From assembly GCF_002027545.1 (NCBI RefSeq), contig NZ_MXAN01000077.1, positions 1 through 5,125 of the forward strand: DNA of 5,125 bases. Reading direction: 5' to 3'. This DNA is from Moraxella lacunata (GTDB taxonomy: Bacteria; Pseudomonadota; Gammaproteobacteria; Pseudomonadales; Moraxellaceae). Positions 1 through 5,125 of the stretch are shown here, piece after piece; positions within the stretch are counted from its first letter, which is position 1, and every line of letters begins with the position of its first letter. A model generated the notes under the pieces. The model was given only the letters and a program-made list of their open reading frames with translations, was not told where the DNA came from and ran no database searches. The position numbers and the translations under genes were made by a program.

Positions 1-65
1 GATAGTTTTTGGTTGTAAAGGAGTTTTTTGTGGATTTTGTGAAAATGTTTGTAGGGAGTTGATTT

Positions 66-980
66 TTATAGAAAAATAATTGTCAAAAAATTCACTGTAA
101 TCACTAGTGCCACGATTACTCCAAGTTCCTTACCCAAACGAGCAAGGCTATGGCGGTGTGTGATGACGGCATGGGTATGCTTGATAAGTAGGGGCAAGCA
201 TAATACCAACGCCCACCCCCTATCGCCAAAGGCAGTAACATGATAACCATAGCACATCATCGCCCCATATAAAAGAACAAGATAGCCTACAATACGATAG
301 CGACCCAATACAATAGCGAGCGTCGTCTTACCACTGGTGCGGTCGGTGTCGGTATCTCGCAGGTTATTGATGTACAGCACACAGGCAGACAACAGCCCCA
401 CACCTGTGGCGATGATGAGATTTTGGGCGATGTCCACCCTGCCCGTTTGTAGATAATAACCGCCAAGCACCGCCACATAGCCAAAGAAAATGAGAACAGC
501 AAGCTCGCCAAGTGCATGATAACCATAAGGTTTTTTGCCCATGGTGTAGCCTAATGCCCCCAAAATAGACACCATCCCCAAGCCAAAAAACAGTACAATT
601 TGGTAAACCGTTAAAGGACTTAGCCAAATCAGCACCGCCCCTGCCATCATGGTTTGGATAAGCCAAAGGACAAGCCACGCCCGAAATCTGTCTGCCGACA
701 CCGCCCCACTGCCGACAAGGCGAGCTGGGCTGTCATGATGACGGTCTTGGTCGGTGCCACGAATGCCATCGCCCAAATCATTAGCAAGGTTGGACAAAAT
801 TTGCAACGACAAAGCGGTATAAATAATAAGCACACACAGCACCCAGTTATCCGCCCTAAATCCGCCAAGCGTGCGATACACCAAGCCCTGCCCCACCCCA
901 AGACTCATAATGGCAATAGGATAGGTGCGTGGGCGAGTGGCGTGGATAAATTGGGCGATGGGCGAATTGGCAGATGACAT
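66..980 (-). CDS. menA: 1,4-dihydroxy-2-naphthoate polyprenyltransferase (MenA, UbiA superfamily)
   Basis: This 304-residue integral membrane protein is predicted to attach a polyprenyl chain to 1,4-dihydroxy-2-naphthoate, giving demethylmenaquinone in the inner membrane. Both Asp-rich motifs that bind Mg2+ and prenyl diphosphate in the UbiA superfamily are visible: NDLGDGIRGTD at residues 67-77 and NNLRDTDTDR at 205-214. The second is followed by SGKTTLAIVLG, which matches the MenA pattern. The stretch GELAVLIFFGYVAVLGGYYLQ at about 158-178 also resembles E. coli MenA more than UbiA. The N-terminal ATRPRTYPIA at 14-23 is typical of the family and supports the start at 980, although no clear Shine-Dalgarno sequence precedes it. 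Length is near the family norm of about 300, with roughly eight to nine hydrophobic segments. The gene lies 61 bp downstream of pssA on the same strand. No other men genes are in the window. I am sure of the family and fairly sure of DHNA as substrate. Confidence 0.93.
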   Translation of the reverse strand: MSSANSPIAQFIHATRPRTYPIAIMSLGVGQGLVYRTLGGFRADNWVLCVLIIYTALSLQILSNLANDLGDGIRGTDQDRHHDSPARLVGSGAVSADRFRAWLVLWLIQTMMAGAVLIWLSPLTVYQIVLFFGLGMVSILGALGYTMGKKPYGYHALGELAVLIFFGYVAVLGGYYLQTGRVDIAQNLIIATGVGLLSACVLYINNLRDTDTDRTSGKTTLAIVLGRYRIVGYLVLLYGAMMCYGYHVTAFGDRGWALVLCLPLLIKHTHAVITHRHSLARLGKELGVIVALVITVNFLTIIFL

Positions 981-1041
981 GATGAGCCAAGTGGGTTTGT
1001 GAGTTGGGTTTTAAAGGTATTTTTGAGCGTTTTAAAAATAT

Positions 1042-1836
1042 TTAGGCTTTTTCTTTTTTTACCCTAAATGTCGTCCAAAACCCCGACAAGGCATAAATTA
1101 CGCCAATGGCAAGCACTCCCACAGGAATGTCATGTAGGGCAATGCCCATAATAAGCACGCCAATAATTAGCCCAACAAAGGGGATTTTTTGGCGGTCAAA
1201 TTCTTTAAAACTATAATATTTGACATTACTCACCATAAGCAGTCCACAGATGACCGTCCACACCGCACAGATGGTGGCGAGTAGTTGGGGGCTAAAATCT
1301 GCCCCATGGTCTCTTGCCACCATCACGCTTGATGTTACCAAAATCGCCGCCAAAGGACTTGCCAATCCGATAAAGTATTTTTTATCCACCGTGCCGATTT
1401 GTACGTTAAATCTTGCCAAGCGAAACGCCGCACAGACACTAAACACAAAGGCACACGTCAGCCCAAACCGCCCAAACTCATGCAACGCAAAATGATACAT
1501 AAGTATGGCAGGGGCAAGCCCAAAGGCGATACAGTCGGCAAGGCTGTCTAACTGCTCGCCAAAGGGGCTTTGAGCATTTAGCATTCGGGCAGCTCGTCCG
1601 TCCATACCGTCCAAAATGGCGGATAAGAAAATAGCAAGGCACGCCTTATCAAATCGCCCTTCGCTACTGGCAACAATAGAAAAAAATGCCGAGAGCATGG
1701 ACGCACTGGTGATGAGATTGGGAATGGGATAGACCCCACGGCTTATCTTTTTTTGATTGCCGTGTTGTTCGGTCTCAACGACTTCAAAGGTAATGCCGTC
1801 ATGGTCGTCTGGGTCTTTTGGGGTTTGGGTTGTCAT
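1042..1836 (-). CDS. pssA: CDP-diacylglycerol--serine O-phosphatidyltransferase
   Basis: This 264-residue membrane enzyme is predicted to make phosphatidylserine from CDP-diacylglycerol and L-serine, the first committed step to phosphatidylethanolamine. The full CDP-alcohol phosphatidyltransferase signature is intact: D76-x2-D79-G80-x2-A83-R84-x8-G93-x3-D97-x3-D101. The stretches RGVYPIPNLIT (33-43), RLARFN (about 138-143) and KKYFIGLASP (about 151-160) match PssA of the Pseudomonas/Bacillus type as I recall it. E. coli PssA belongs to a different, phospholipase-D-like family. The first 30 or so residues are acidic and hydrophilic, then several membrane segments follow, and the C-terminus is basic (RVKKEKA). 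The start at 1836 has only a weak ribosome binding site, but no closer in-frame ATG precedes the conserved core. The upstream gap holds a short repeat and a possible promoter. menA follows on the same strand. The alternative product, phosphatidylglycerophosphate synthase, is less likely given the PssA-type flanking motifs. Confidence 0.94.
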   Translation of the reverse strand: MTTQTPKDPDDHDGITFEVVETEQHGNQKKISRGVYPIPNLITSASMLSAFFSIVASSEGRFDKACLAIFLSAILDGMDGRAARMLNAQSPFGEQLDSLADCIAFGLAPAILMYHFALHEFGRFGLTCAFVFSVCAAFRLARFNVQIGTVDKKYFIGLASPLAAILVTSSVMVARDHGADFSPQLLATICAVWTVICGLLMVSNVKYYSFKEFDRQKIPFVGLIIGVLIMGIALHDIPVGVLAIGVIYALSGFWTTFRVKKEKA

Positions 1837-1872
1837 GGTGTTTTTATTTTTAAAATGAATGGGTTATTGTTA

Positions 1873-1901
1873 ATTATGATGTTGGGTAAATTGCAATTCA
1901 C
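1873..1901 (-). promoter_or_regulatory. possible sigma-70 promoter for pssA
   Basis: Read on the minus strand, a CATAAT hexamer (1873-1878, five of six matching the -10 consensus) sits 17 bp downstream of GTGAAT (1896-1901, three of six matching the -35 consensus). The -10 box is about 36 nt upstream of the pssA ATG, a normal distance. The -35 box lies inside the 25-bp interspersed repeat described separately, so the repeat could contribute to expression. The match is modest in AT-rich sequence, and this is a prediction only. Confidence 0.28.
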
Positions 1902-1908
1902 CCCTACA
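1884..1908 (-). repeat. 25-bp interspersed imperfect-palindrome repeat, copy A
   Basis: This 25-bp stretch is 22/25 identical to 4938-4962, in the same orientation. Its core AATTGCAATT (1889-1898) is a perfect 10-bp palindrome, and outside one A/C mismatch the arms GGGT (1884-1887) and ACCC (1900-1903) continue the pairing. On the minus strand it begins TGTAGGGG, like the head of the hairpin at 5083-5108. It lies about 48 bp upstream of the pssA start. Two copies in one 5-kb window suggest a dispersed intergenic repeat family. I recall similar TGTAGGGG-headed palindromes from many bacterial genomes but cannot search here. Confidence 0.7.
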
Positions 1909-1927
1909 CGTTCAATTTTGAATAGAT

Positions 1928-2043
1928 TTCCTGCAAAAGCCCAAATTAAAGAAAACCGTTCGTGGTGAGCTATGCCTGCCCATAACGGTTTTCCGCTACC
2001 CTTCGACAGGCTCAGGGTGAACGGAAAACTAGTTTTGCAGGAA
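1928..2043. repeat. nested palindromic element with 11-bp terminal inverted repeats (MITE-like or compound REP)
   Basis: The outer arms TTCCTGCAAAA (1928-1938) and TTTTGCAGGAA (2033-2043) are perfect 11-bp inverted repeats bounding 116 bp. Inside, GAAAACCGTT (1951-1960) pairs perfectly with AACGGTTTTC (1984-1993). GTTTTCCG (1988-1995) pairs with CGGAAAAC (2022-2029). In a competing long-range fold, CCGTTC and TGAGC of 1956-1970 pair with GCTCA and GAACGG of 2010-2024. The segment CTTCGACAGGCTCAGGGTGA (2001-2020) resembles a short repeat I remember as abundant in many bacterial genomes. There is no open frame of note, no transposase and no evident target-site duplication. The element lies between the rlmJ stop and the pssA promoter region. 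Transcribed from rlmJ it would form a strong hairpin, so it might end transcription or protect mRNA, although no U-tract follows. It could be a non-autonomous insertion element or a compound REP-type repeat. Confidence 0.72.
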
Positions 2044-2108
2044 GTTTAATACATTTAATTGAACAATACCAATTTTAATTTCTTAATCAACAATATCTTA
2101 TCTTAAAA

Positions 2109-2987
2109 TCACTCCCCAACCAACCATTTAACCACCGCCATGTCGTCCATGCTCATGGCAGGAGCGTCTTTTGGTTTTAGGATTGGGGCGAGCGTTTGCA
2201 AAATGGCTTTGGCGTGTTCGTCAAATTGCCAAGGCGGATTGATGATGTGTAGCCCTGTGCCGTTCATGCCCACTGCTACGTCATTGGGGTATAGGTTTAG
2301 CTCACAGACAAGCTGACGGCGAATGTCGGTGCGTTTCATTTTTTTATAAAACAGCTCTACCGCTTCTTTATTCTTGATAGGATACCACAGCACAAATGTT
2401 CCTGTGGCAAATTTCTTATGACTTGCCACAAGCAAATCTACTAAACGGCTAAAATCCTTATGCTCCTGCTCAAAAGGCGGGTCAAGCAGGATAATGCCAC
2501 GCTTTTCCTTGGGCGGCAGCACGGCAGGCACACCTTCAAAGGCGTTGCGATGATGAATGCCGATGGGGAGCTGATAAAGCTGATAATTTAGGGCATCATA
2601 CTCGTCTGCCACCGCTTCAAAGGCTTCGGCACGCAAGGGAGCGTTGTCCGAATGGTTTTGGGCGTGGTTGGCAATCCACCAAGGCGAACCTGGGTAGACG
2701 TGCTTATCATAGGTTTTGCGAGCGGTGTCAAGGTCTAATAGATACTGGGCAATGGCTTTTGGCGGTGTGCCAAGGTTGGCATTTTCTAAGGCACGAATGC
2801 CCTTGTCCGCTTCGCCTGTTTTGGTTGCTTCGGTGCTTTCAAGCGAATACAGCCCACGCCCACCATAAGCGTCAAGCACATAAAAGGGCTTGGCTTTGGC
2901 ACTAAATTGGGCGAGCAGTTGGAGTAATAAAATGTGTTTGGCAACATCAGCGAAGTTGCCTGCATGGTAGGCGTGTTTGTAATTCAT
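2109..2987 (-). CDS. rlmJ: 23S rRNA (adenine(2030)-N6)-methyltransferase RlmJ
   Basis: This 292-residue cytosolic enzyme is predicted to methylate N6 of A2030 in 23S rRNA using S-adenosylmethionine. The N-terminus MNYKHAYHAGNFADVAKH is the family hallmark (E. coli: YRHSFHAGNHADVLKH) and fixes the start at 2987 despite the lack of a clear Shine-Dalgarno sequence. DAYGGRG at 39-45 fits SAM motif I, and YPGSP at 98-102 is conserved. The catalytic DPPF motif is at 169-172, where E. coli has DPPY; both are accepted in N6-adenine methyltransferases. FATGTFVLWYP (193-203) and GMNGTGLHIINPPW (240-253) match the conserved C-terminal half. The protein is about a dozen residues longer than the E. coli one (280), mostly in a C-terminal tail. 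The gene starts 55 bp after the stop of the upstream membrane-protein gene. The MITE-like element begins 65 bp downstream. No residue essential to the family appears missing. Confidence 0.95.
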   Translation of the reverse strand: MNYKHAYHAGNFADVAKHILLLQLLAQFSAKAKPFYVLDAYGGRGLYSLESTEATKTGEADKGIRALENANLGTPPKAIAQYLLDLDTARKTYDKHVYPGSPWWIANHAQNHSDNAPLRAEAFEAVADEYDALNYQLYQLPIGIHHRNAFEGVPAVLPPKEKRGIILLDPPFEQEHKDFSRLVDLLVASHKKFATGTFVLWYPIKNKEAVELFYKKMKRTDIRRQLVCELNLYPNDVAVGMNGTGLHIINPPWQFDEHAKAILQTLAPILKPKDAPAMSMDDMAVVKWLVGE

Positions 2988-3042
2988 GGGAAAATGCGTG
3001 TAATTTTAAATGACTTATGGTAGCATAACTCACGATTTTTGG

Positions 3043-3558
3043 CTATTTTTTATTTTCATTCTCGTTTTCATCGGCTTTATCAGTCGGGCTATTTAGAAAA
3101 TTTAAAAACTTCTTTAAATTCACCCGAAACAAAAACGGCATACCAAACCACGCAATCATCGCCAAAAACAGGCTCATGTAGAACGCCACCGCCCAGCCCT
3201 TAATCGCCATGGCAAAAGTAAATGCGAGCAGCCCCATGCCCACCACCAAAATCATCTTTAAAATGCCTTTTTGGATAATGCGATAGCGACCCAAAATGAA
3301 CAGATGATACAAACTTATCGGCATGGACAAGCCAATTAACACATAGGGCAAATAATGAAACGCCCAATACACCACTCCACTATCCTTGAACGTCGCCATG
3401 CTCGCCAACGTACCAAACACGCAAAAACACACAATCGCCCCATAGCCCAAATACACGCTGACATTGGCAAGCCCTATCGCTTGCGTGATGACTTGGACGA
3501 TTTGCTGATGTTTGGCTTGGGGATTGGATTGGATTGGGTTGGGGGCGTGGTTATCCAT
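3043..3558 (-). CDS. hypothetical four-helix membrane protein
   Basis: I do not recognise this 171-residue protein. A polar N-terminus rich in Asn, Pro and Gln (residues 1-25) leads into about four hydrophobic segments at roughly 32-56, 62-88, 99-119 and 122-144. A basic stretch (RVNLKKFLNFL) and a highly charged tail with an alternating E/N run (DENENENKK) follow. This suggests a small inner-membrane protein with a charged C-terminus. The start at 3558 is preferred because AAAAGGA (minus strand, 3564-3570) lies five bases before the ATG. A 60-codon upstream extension would overlap the end of ruvX and has no family support. It lies between ruvX (73-bp gap) and rlmJ (55-bp gap) on the same strand, which suggests co-transcription but no function. 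Codons 6-14 contain a run of 5-bp repeats. The open frame, ribosome binding site and clear membrane pattern make it likely to be real. Confidence 0.8.
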   Translation of the reverse strand: MDNHAPNPIQSNPQAKHQQIVQVITQAIGLANVSVYLGYGAIVCFCVFGTLASMATFKDSGVVYWAFHYLPYVLIGLSMPISLYHLFILGRYRIIQKGILKMILVVGMGLLAFTFAMAIKGWAVAFYMSLFLAMIAWFGMPFLFRVNLKKFLNFLNSPTDKADENENENKK

Positions 3559-3563
3559 GTGAG

Positions 3564-3570
3564 TCCTTTT
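3564..3570 (-). promoter_or_regulatory. ribosome binding site that fixes the start of the membrane-protein gene
   Basis: On the minus strand AAAAGGA lies five bases (CTCAC) before the ATG at 3556-3558. It supports the 171-residue reading over the longer frame that begins inside ruvX. Confidence 0.65.
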
Positions 3571-3593
3571 ATTTGTTTGGTCGGGCGGTGCTT

Positions 3594-3632
3594 GGGCGTG
3601 CCTAATTTGATATCGGATGAGATTACACGCCC
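3594..3632 (-). other. hairpin starting at the ruvX stop codon
   Basis: GGGCGTG (3594-3600) and CACGCCC (3626-3632) are perfect 7-bp inverted repeats, and TAAT (3603-3606) can pair with ATTA (3622-3625) inside them after a two-base bulge. In the ruvX transcript the hairpin begins in the stop codon and ends 35 bp before the next gene's ATG. No U-run follows, so it is not a standard intrinsic terminator. It could be an mRNA-stabilising or partial-attenuation structure, or chance. Confidence 0.35.
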
Positions 3633-4117
3633 TAATCTTTGCCTTTTTGTTCATTATCATGATAACTGCCGACATAGCGGGCAAGCTCTGGTGAGTTAAA
3701 ATAACCATCAACCAACAAGCACGCCGAGACATCATCAATCGGGTCTCGCTCGTGCTTTATCCAGCCACGCTCCCACGCCATCATGCGAGCTTCGTGCGAT
3801 GACAGGCGTTCATCATACATATATACCTGTACGGACAAATGGCGTTCGCCCAGACGGTGTGCCAGACGGCGAGCGAATTTAGCCGCTCGTTTAGAAAGCA
3901 TGGAATCAGTGCCGTCCATGTTCAGCGGTAAGCCGACCACCACCACATCAATCCGCCACTGCTCGATGATACCCAGTAGATTATCCCAGTCGGGCTGTCC
4001 GTTATCCATCGCCAAAATGTCAAAGGGGCGTGCGTCCGCACTTAGGCTGTTACCCAGTGCCATGCCCATTTTTTTGACGCCAAAATCTAGGGCTAAAATC
4101 AAAGTCGGTGTCGTCAT
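3632..4117 (-). CDS. ruvX: RuvX/YqgF family RNase H-fold nuclease (pre-16S rRNA processing, Holliday junction resolvase-like)
   Basis: This 161-residue cytosolic protein belongs to the YqgF/RuvX family, whose members are linked to 5'-end maturation of 16S rRNA and were earlier proposed as Holliday junction resolvases. The RNase H-like acidic residues are in place: D11 in ALDFGVKKMG, E103 in YDERLSS (101-107) and D128 in IDDVSA (127-132). GLPLNMDGT at 62-70 is identical to the E. coli motif as I recall it, and ARPF at 29-32 also fits. A longer reading from 4156 adds 13 residues (MRLIFDLPNNRNF) with no family counterpart. The ATG at 4117 has AGGA five bases upstream and gives a family-like length, somewhat longer than E. 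coli (138) because of a C-terminal tail after the conserved GYF. It follows yqgE by 86 bp, the conserved order in gammaproteobacteria, so the two are probably one transcription unit. Confidence 0.94.
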   Translation of the reverse strand: MTTPTLILALDFGVKKMGMALGNSLSADARPFDILAMDNGQPDWDNLLGIIEQWRIDVVVVGLPLNMDGTDSMLSKRAAKFARRLAHRLGERHLSVQVYMYDERLSSHEARMMAWERGWIKHERDPIDDVSACLLVDGYFNSPELARYVGSYHDNEQKGKD

Positions 4118-4122
4118 GAAAT

Positions 4123-4126
4123 TCCT
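4123..4126 (-). promoter_or_regulatory. ribosome binding site that fixes the ruvX start
   Basis: On the minus strand AGGA lies five bases (ATTTC) before the ATG at 4115-4117. The alternative upstream ATG (4154-4156) adds residues absent from the family. Confidence 0.6.
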
Positions 4127-4203
4127 ATTATTTGGCAAATCAAAAATTAGTCTCAAGGTAAAGCAAATTGGCTTTTTAACTTTTTAAAACATCACGTTTA
4201 AAA

Positions 4204-4863
4204 TCAAGCAAACCCTGTTGCTAAGGTAAATTTATCAGGGTTAATGCCCAGTTTGTCATAAGCCAACATCACTCTGTCTTCAAACTTCGCCCGAAACAAC
4301 ATCTCCAAATCAGCAGGGCAAACCAGCCAGTCCTGCTCGCTTATCTCCCGCTCCAACTGCCCTGCCGTCCAGTTACAAAACCCCATGCAAAGCAAAAAGT
4401 GGGGCAAGCTGTCGCCCGATATCAGACTTAGTACGTCTTTACTGGTTGTGATACACACGTTCTCGCCCACCGCAAACGATGATGCAAACTCGGGCAGTCC
4501 TGTGTGTATCACAAAACCTGCTTCGGGACGGATAAAACCCCCATGCATGGCAGGGGTGTTCATCGCTTTTTGACTGGCGGGCAAATCAAGCTCGTGCAAC
4601 AAACCGCCCACCGAAGCATTAAGGGGCTTATTAATCATAAATCCCCACGCCCCGTCAGTGCTGTGACGGCAGATATAAATCAATGCGTCAGTAAAGCGTT
4701 CATCAGGCATGGACGGACTGGGCAATAAAAAATGATGTGTTAAATTGGAAAATTTTTTCAAATCAGCTCGCTTAGGGATATCATTATCATTAGGGTCAAT
4801 ATGGGGCAAAATCGCCATTTTACAAGGTTTGTGAATGGCAAATGGCACATCATCACAATTCAT
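4204..4863 (-). CDS. yqgE: UPF0301 protein YqgE/AlgH
   Basis: This is a member of the UPF0301 (YqgE/AlgH) family of cytosolic proteins. AlgH was named for an effect on alginate production in Pseudomonas, but the biochemical role is not settled. Family motifs run in order: THHFLLPSPSMPDERF (42-57), GAWGFMINKPL (71-81), HGGFIRPEAGFVIHT (107-121), ITTSKDVL (138-145), GFCNWTAGQLEREI (161-174) and FRAKFEDR (190-197). At 219 residues it is about 30 longer than E. coli YqgE (187), because some 38 residues precede the conserved core. The ATG at 4863 is the most upstream possible, since an in-frame stop lies two codons before it. An AAAAGG is 12 bases upstream, rather far. Alternatives are ATG at 4818 (204 residues) or TTG at 4761 (185 residues, closest to the family length); neither has a clear binding site. 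The family call is firm and the start is not. Confidence 0.92.
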   Translation of the reverse strand: MNCDDVPFAIHKPCKMAILPHIDPNDNDIPKRADLKKFSNLTHHFLLPSPSMPDERFTDALIYICRHSTDGAWGFMINKPLNASVGGLLHELDLPASQKAMNTPAMHGGFIRPEAGFVIHTGLPEFASSFAVGENVCITTSKDVLSLISGDSLPHFLLCMGFCNWTAGQLEREISEQDWLVCPADLEMLFRAKFEDRVMLAYDKLGINPDKFTLATGFA

Positions 4864-4937
4864 CTGTCAGCCATGCCTTTTATATTGGGACAAATTACAT
4901 CCTATTCTCAACTTTATATAAGTGATTGATTTATCAA

Positions 4938-4962
4938 GGGCGAATTGCAATTCACTCCTACA
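4938..4962 (-). repeat. 25-bp interspersed imperfect-palindrome repeat, copy B
   Basis: It matches 1884-1908 at 22 of 25 positions. The core GAATTGCAATTC (4942-4953) is a perfect 12-bp palindrome. Beyond a C/A mismatch, the flanking bases pair again as G-C, G-T and G-C. On the minus strand it begins TGTAGGAG. It is about 75 bp upstream of the yqgE ATG and in the same orientation relative to that gene as copy A is to pssA. Confidence 0.7.
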
Positions 4963-5082
4963 ACCCAAAAAATAATTATAAGGCAATCAATAAACTACCA
5001 TTTTAAGTTGAGATTGAAGTGAACTATTTTAGCAAATAAGGATGAGTAACACACCTAACGAACTTAATATTTATCACGGACT

Positions 5083-5108
5083 TGTAGGGACTGGCTCCGC
5101 ACGTCCTT
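5083..5108 (+). repeat. TGTAGGG-headed hairpin, possible third repeat member
   Basis: The plus strand reads TGTAGGGAC, and AGGGAC (5086-5091) can pair with GTCCTT (5103-5108) through six pairs, one of them G-T, around an 11-base loop. It shares the TGTAGG head and stem-loop layout with the minus-strand reading of copies A and B but not their palindrome core, so its membership of that group is tentative. It runs into the window edge, and the element may continue beyond 5125. Confidence 0.4.
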
Positions 5109-5125
5109 TAATAGACTTCTTTCCA

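Larger units (their letters stand above)
4864..5125. other. intergenic region upstream of yqgE
   Basis: No recognised gene lies in these 262 bases. They should hold the promoter of the yqgE-ruvX unit. On the minus strand a TTGAGA followed 18 bp later by CAATAT is a weak candidate just upstream of yqgE, but I would not rely on it. The region contains copy B of the 25-bp repeat and the TGTAGG hairpin near the edge. A plus-strand frame from ATG 5042 stays open to the window end (28 codons), but part of it is the repeat itself. Confidence 0.6.

Noticed and set aside
30..62. GTG-started 10-codon frame after an AAAGGAG sequence at the left edge
   Set aside because: The Shine-Dalgarno match is good, but the frame stops after ten codons and the peptide is featureless, so there is no support for a gene.
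291..308. 18-bp near-repeat shared by menA (291-308) and the membrane-protein gene (3277-3294), 17 of 18 identical
   Set aside because: Both sites encode LGRYRI after a hydrophobic segment. The surrounding sequences do not align, so similar codon choice for a short motif is the simplest explanation.
654..977. Plus-strand open frame of 107 codons opposite menA
   Set aside because: It is the antisense of a well-supported MenA core including the first Asp-rich motif. Its peptide has no recognisable domain.
981..1041. Terminator between pssA and menA
   Set aside because: Only a weak all-AT inverted repeat (ATTTTT with AAAAAT) is present, with no GC stem, so read-through into menA is more likely.
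3015..3028. Small palindrome TTATG/CATAA between the membrane-protein gene and rlmJ
   Set aside because: Five AT-rich pairs with no following U-run are too weak to call a terminator or an operator.
3559..3738. A 60-codon N-terminal extension of the membrane-protein gene overlapping the end of ruvX
   Set aside because: The ATG at 3558 has a well-spaced AAAAGGA. The extension overlaps the conserved-frame ruvX by about 100 bases, and its peptide shows no protein-like features beyond being open.
3846..3872. Possible DNA uptake sequences (Neisseria-type GCCGTCTGAA or Haemophilus-type AAGTGCGGT)
   Set aside because: Only partial matches such as CAGACGG occur, inside ruvX coding sequence; no full copy was seen on either strand.
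3783..4187. Plus-strand open frame of 134 codons opposite ruvX
   Set aside because: It is antisense to conserved RuvX motifs. The Arg/Ser-rich composition is typical of a shadow frame.

Overview
The window carries six protein-coding genes, all on the minus strand. In transcription order (right to left) they are yqgE, ruvX, a small unrecognised membrane-protein gene, rlmJ, pssA and menA. The gene set (yqgE next to ruvX, an RlmJ family member, a Pseudomonas-type PssA, and a MenA) points to a gammaproteobacterium. The AT-rich gaps, protein style and interspersed short repeats suggest Moraxellaceae, probably a Moraxella-like organism. That placement is inference from memory; no marker gene here proves it.

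Right part (about 3043-4863): yqgE (UPF0301/AlgH) is followed after 86 bp by ruvX (YqgF nuclease fold), the same pairing as in E. coli. After ruvX comes a 171-residue protein with four predicted membrane segments. Its correct start lies just past the ruvX stop; a longer reading into ruvX is rejected on the basis of a good ribosome binding site. Middle (2109-2987): rlmJ, the 23S rRNA m6A2030 methyltransferase. Left (66-1836): pssA (phosphatidylserine synthase) followed by menA (DHNA prenyltransferase), 61 bp apart and possibly co-transcribed. The genes are housekeeping functions (rRNA processing and modification, phospholipid and quinone synthesis) and do not form a single pathway.

The less ordinary content is in the two larger gaps. 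The gap between rlmJ and pssA (1837-2108) holds a 25-bp imperfect-palindrome repeat and a nested palindromic element of about 116 bp with 11-bp terminal inverted repeats, which looks like a MITE or a compound REP-type repeat. The gap upstream of yqgE (4864-5125) holds a second copy of the 25-bp repeat in the same orientation relative to its downstream gene, and, at the window edge, a third hairpin with the same TGTAGG head. I see no tRNA, rRNA, CRISPR array, transposase gene, defence system or clearly novel multi-gene system. The best leads are the repeats and the uncharacterised membrane protein.
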